From: CAZHTS01 sp964535315
GTDB lineage: Bacteria; Chloroflexota; Anaerolineae; Anaerolineales; Anaerolineaceae
Length of the DNA: 16,016 nucleotides
Direction: 5' to 3'
NCBI GenBank assembly: GCA_964535315.1
Contig: CAZHTS010000099.1
Location: 1 to 16,016, forward strand
The position numbers and the translations under genes were made by a program. The notes under the pieces are model-generated. The model saw only the letters and a program-made list of their open reading frames with translations. It did not search any database and was not told the DNA's origin. Below, piece by piece: positions 13,440 through 16,016 of the stretch (position 1 is the stretch's first letter; each line of letters opens with the position of its first letter).

Positions 13440-14275
13440 AACCACCCGCTTCCTTCAAAGGCTCACTGATTACCGTGCTGGAATATCTGGTGCTCATCCT
13501 GGCGGCGCTGATCGTCATCTATCCGATCTGGGCGGCGTTCAACATCAGCATGATGGCCGATACCGAGATCGGCGAGTACCCACCGCGCCTGTTCCCCTCC
13601 GGCATCCGCATGGAAAACTTCAGCCGCGCCCTGGAACAGGCCCCGCTGGGGCGGTATCTGCTCAACAGCGTGGTGCAATCCTCGCTGGTCATGCTGGGGC
13701 AGTTGATCACCGCCAGCCTTGCGGCTTACGCTTTTGCCTTCATCGACTTCAAAGGCCGCAATTTCTTCTTCCTGATCTTCCTTTCCACCCTGATGATCCC
13801 CTGGGAAGCCACCATCATCCCCAATTATCTGTTGATCAAACAACTACAGTGGAACGACACCTACCAGGGGCTGGTGATACCATTTATCGCCACCGGCTTT
13901 GGCACCTTCCTGTTGCGCCAGTTCTTCTTAAAGATTCCCAAAGAACTGCGCGACGCCGCCACCATCGATGGCTGCGGGCATTTTCGTTTTCTGATGACCA
14001 TCGTCCTGCCGCTGGCGCGCCCGGCGTTGGGGACGCTGGCGGTATACAGCTTCCTGCAAACCTACAACCAGTACCTGTGGCCGCTGCTGATTACCAACAA
14101 CCCCAACATGCGCACGGTGCAGATCGGCATCACCCTGCTGCAAGACGAGGAACGTTTGATGATCAACACCGTCATGTCGGGTGTCGTGCTGATTCTGCTG
14201 CCGACTCTGTTTCTGTTTGTGGTCAGCAACCGGCAACTCATCCGTGGGTTGACCGCCGGGGCGGTGAAAGGCTAA
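13436..14275 (+). CDS. ugpE: ABC transporter permease, UgpE/MalG type
   Basis: Second permease, 279 residues with six helices. The EAA loop is ELRDAATIDGCGHFRFL with IVLPLARP following (170-196). The protein ends in GLTAGAVKG, the classic C-terminus of MalG/UgpE-type subunits, which inserts at the ATPase dimer interface. It starts within the ugpA stop (ATGA overlap), with AAAGG 10 bases upstream, so the two permeases are translationally coupled for equal amounts. ugpB follows after 51 bases. Confidence 0.92.
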   Translation: MKPPASFKGSLITVLEYLVLILAALIVIYPIWAAFNISMMADTEIGEYPPRLFPSGIRMENFSRALEQAPLGRYLLNSVVQSSLVMLGQLITASLAAYAFAFIDFKGRNFFFLIFLSTLMIPWEATIIPNYLLIKQLQWNDTYQGLVIPFIATGFGTFLLRQFFLKIPKELRDAATIDGCGHFRFLMTIVLPLARPALGTLAVYSFLQTYNQYLWPLLITNNPNMRTVQIGITLLQDEERLMINTVMSGVVLILLPTLFLFVVSNRQLIRGLTAGAVKG

Positions 14276-14326
14276 ACAGATTCGCCCGGCGATGAAAACC
14301 AAATATTCAGTAAAGGAGCAAGAGAG

Positions 14327-15844
14327 ATGAAGAGAACGCTGTCCGTTGTACTGGCCATGCTGGTGATCTTCAGCATGGTGCTGTCAGCCTGTGCGCCGGC
14401 GCCCGCCCCCACCGAGAAACCCGCCGCCGCCGAGCCGACCAAGGCCCCCGAGGCCGCACAACCCACCGCCGCCGCCCCGCAGGCCACCCAACCACCCGCC
14501 GCCGCCGAGGCCACCAAAGCCCCCGAGCCCACCAAGGCACCCCCACCCACCTCAACCATCGCTCCCCCCAAGAACGAAAACGCGACCAAGATTTCGTTCT
14601 GGCATAGCATGGGCGGCGACATCGGCGGTAAGGCCATCCCGCAGATGTCCAATGATTTCAACGCCTCGCAGGATGGGTGCTACGTGACCCCCATCTACCA
14701 GGGTTCATACGATGACGCCCTCAACAAGCTCAAGGCCGGGCTGCAAAGCAACGAGACCCCCGCCGTGATGCAGTTGTACGACATCGGCACCCGCCTGATG
14801 GTCGACCTCAAGGTCATCACCCCCATCCAGGACTTCATCGACCAGGAAAAGTTCGACACCAGCGACTTCGAAGCCAACGTGCTGGCCTACTACACGGTAG
14901 ACGGCAAGCAGGTCTCGATGCCCTTCAACAGCTCGACCCCCATGCTGTACTACAACAAGAAGATGTTCAAAGAAGCCGGCCTGGATCCGGAGAAACCACC
15001 GCGCACCTTTGACGAGGTGACGGAATACGCCACCAAACTGACCAAGAAAGACGCCAACGGCAAAGTGCTCGTTTCGGGTATCTCGATCAGCATTTACGGC
15101 TGGTTCTTCGAGCAGTTCCTGGCCGTTTCGGGTGGGGTGTACGCCGATAACGCCAATGGCCGCGACGCCCTGGCCACCGCCGCCGCCTTCAACAGCCCCG
15201 AAGGGGTGAAGGTCTTTGAGTGGTGGAAGGCAATGAACGACGCCGGCATCATGGGCAATTACGGGCGCAAGAACGCCGACGTACGCACCGCCTTCTACGC
15301 CGAGCAAACCGCCATGTTCATCGACTCCACCGCCGTGCTGCGCGGCGCCATCGACACAGTCGGCGACAAGTTCGAGATCGGCACGGCCTTCCTGCCCCGT
15401 CCGAACGAAGAAGCCTACAAGACCTCGGGCACAATCATCGGCGGCGGTTCGCTGTGGGTGATCAACAACCGCCCGCCCGAAGAGCAGAAATGCGCCTGGG
15501 AATACATCAAATTCGTCTCCAACCCGCAAAGCCAGGCCTACTGGCACACCATGTCGGGCTACTTCCCCATCCGCAAATCGGCCTATGACGAACCCCTGGC
15601 TAAAGAATGGCGCGCCAAGTACCCGCAGTTCTCCACCGCAGTGGATCAACTGCACGCTGCGCCCAACAACCGCGTCACCCAGGGCGGTCTGATCGGCGTG
15701 TTCCCCACCGCCCGCCAGACGATTGAAGGCGCCATCGAGGAGATGCTGGCCGGCAAGGCCACCCCCAAAGACGCGCTGGACAAAGCTGCCGCCACGGTAA
15801 CCACCGCCATCGACGAATACAACATCAGTATGGGGCTTAAGTAA
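14327..15844 (+). CDS. ugpB: Lipoprotein substrate-binding protein, UgpB-like
   Basis: A 505-residue extracytoplasmic binding lipoprotein for the importer. The signal peptide MKRTLSVVLAMLVIFSMVLS ends in a lipobox with C22 (LSAC). A roughly 60-residue Ala/Pro/Thr/Lys/Glu linker follows (23-85), with repeated TKAPE words. The mature domain resembles E. coli UgpB: ISFWHSMGGDIG (89-100), PFNSSTPMLYYNK (199-211), AGLDPEKPPRTF (217-228), IIGGGSLWV (370-378) and WHTMSGYFPI (406-415). This points to glycerol-3-phosphate or a glycerophosphodiester. In E. coli the pocket has WQGW; here the equivalent is IYGW (256-259), so the first Trp is replaced by Ile. AAGGAG lies 8 bases before the ATG. Confidence 0.92.
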   Translation: MKRTLSVVLAMLVIFSMVLSACAPAPAPTEKPAAAEPTKAPEAAQPTAAAPQATQPPAAAEATKAPEPTKAPPPTSTIAPPKNENATKISFWHSMGGDIGGKAIPQMSNDFNASQDGCYVTPIYQGSYDDALNKLKAGLQSNETPAVMQLYDIGTRLMVDLKVITPIQDFIDQEKFDTSDFEANVLAYYTVDGKQVSMPFNSSTPMLYYNKKMFKEAGLDPEKPPRTFDEVTEYATKLTKKDANGKVLVSGISISIYGWFFEQFLAVSGGVYADNANGRDALATAAAFNSPEGVKVFEWWKAMNDAGIMGNYGRKNADVRTAFYAEQTAMFIDSTAVLRGAIDTVGDKFEIGTAFLPRPNEEAYKTSGTIIGGGSLWVINNRPPEEQKCAWEYIKFVSNPQSQAYWHTMSGYFPIRKSAYDEPLAKEWRAKYPQFSTAVDQLHAAPNNRVTQGGLIGVFPTARQTIEGAIEEMLAGKATPKDALDKAAATVTTAIDEYNISMGLK

Positions 15845-15851
15845 TTGCCTT

Positions 15852-15888
15852 ACACCCCCCTCTTCCGCTGGAAGAGGGGGGTGTTTTT
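15852..15888 (+). terminator. Rho-independent terminator of the ugp operon
   Basis: A perfect 15-bp stem (15852-15866 with 15870-15884), 3-base loop, then five T (15884-15888), starting 8 bases after the ugpB stop. By eye this is the strongest terminator in the window. Confidence 0.93.
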
Positions 15889-15950
15889 ATGCATGGCGAT
15901 GCCCGCTGCTTTTGAGCCGGGCACGCAAAGGAACTTACAACGCTTCTTTT

Positions 15951-15979
15951 TTGCCGCCAAACGACTCTTGTGGTAAACT
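15951..15979 (+). promoter_or_regulatory. Promoter of the right-edge gene
   Basis: TTGCCG (15951-15956), 17 bp, TAAACT (15974-15979), each 4 of 6, with TGG before the -10. Predicted +1 at 15986, three bases before an ATG. Weak hexamers, so tentative. Confidence 0.4.
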
Positions 15980-15988
15980 TGGCCCATT

Positions 15989-16016
15989 ATGGTCGATCTG
16001 GACGCAATTGAACTCA
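15989..16016 (+). CDS. Start of a gene cut by the window edge
   Basis: Nine codons are visible (MVDLDAIEL). No Shine-Dalgarno lies upstream, but a promoter-like pair places transcription start three bases before the ATG, matching the leaderless pattern seen at the thioesterase and ada. Too short to identify. The N-terminus does not look like an ABC ATPase. Confidence 0.35.

Overview
The window is GC-rich, about 60% by eye, and densely coding. It comes from a bacterium, most plausibly a Chloroflexota (Anaerolineae-type) draft or metagenome scaffold. This assignment is inference. It rests on the gene mix (a ClpC with no CtsR/McsA/McsB neighbours, Rrf2, M42 peptidase, Ugp-type sugar ABC genes), on the long Pro/Thr/Lys/Ala linker behind the lipobox of the binding protein, and on several genes that look leaderless. 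No marker gene such as rRNA is present. A run of exactly 100 Ns (10570-10669) is a scaffold gap of unknown true size.

Left third (1-6449, nearly all minus strand): a terminator belonging to a gene left of the window; clpC with two candidate promoters and an unusual dyad between them; a VOC/glyoxalase-fold protein with its own good sigma-A promoter and terminator; then a tight three-gene minus-strand unit (hot-dog thioesterase, M42 aminopeptidase, polytopic GT-C/YfhO-like membrane protein) read from an extended -10 placed so that transcription would begin on the thioesterase ATG itself.

Middle (6450-10800, plus strand): an Rrf2-family regulator with four cysteines in its cluster loop, behind an AT-rich dyad that looks like an operator; an 85-residue protein of unknown function directly downstream; then a run of a six-helix membrane protein resembling CcmC/CcsA with a decayed WWD region, an overlapping MFS transporter, and imidazolonepropionase (hutI) without other hut genes. 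A repeat-rich intergenic region with 8-bp and 9-bp micro-tandems, flanking direct repeats and the assembly gap follows.

Right third (10768-16016): a full-length Ada methyltransferase/activator with a -35/-10 pair that again puts +1 on the ATG; a convergent PilZ protein; and a promoter-palindrome-ugpA-ugpE-ugpB operon for uptake of a glycerol-phosphate-type substrate, closed by a strong terminator. No ABC ATPase is in the window. The last 28 bases begin another probable gene, again with almost no leader.

No CRISPR array, insertion sequence, tRNA or rRNA was recognised. I see mostly ordinary housekeeping and transport genes. The points worth a second look are the leaderless promoters, the CcmC-like protein, the Rrf2/85-residue pair, the clpC regulatory region and the repeat cluster around the gap.
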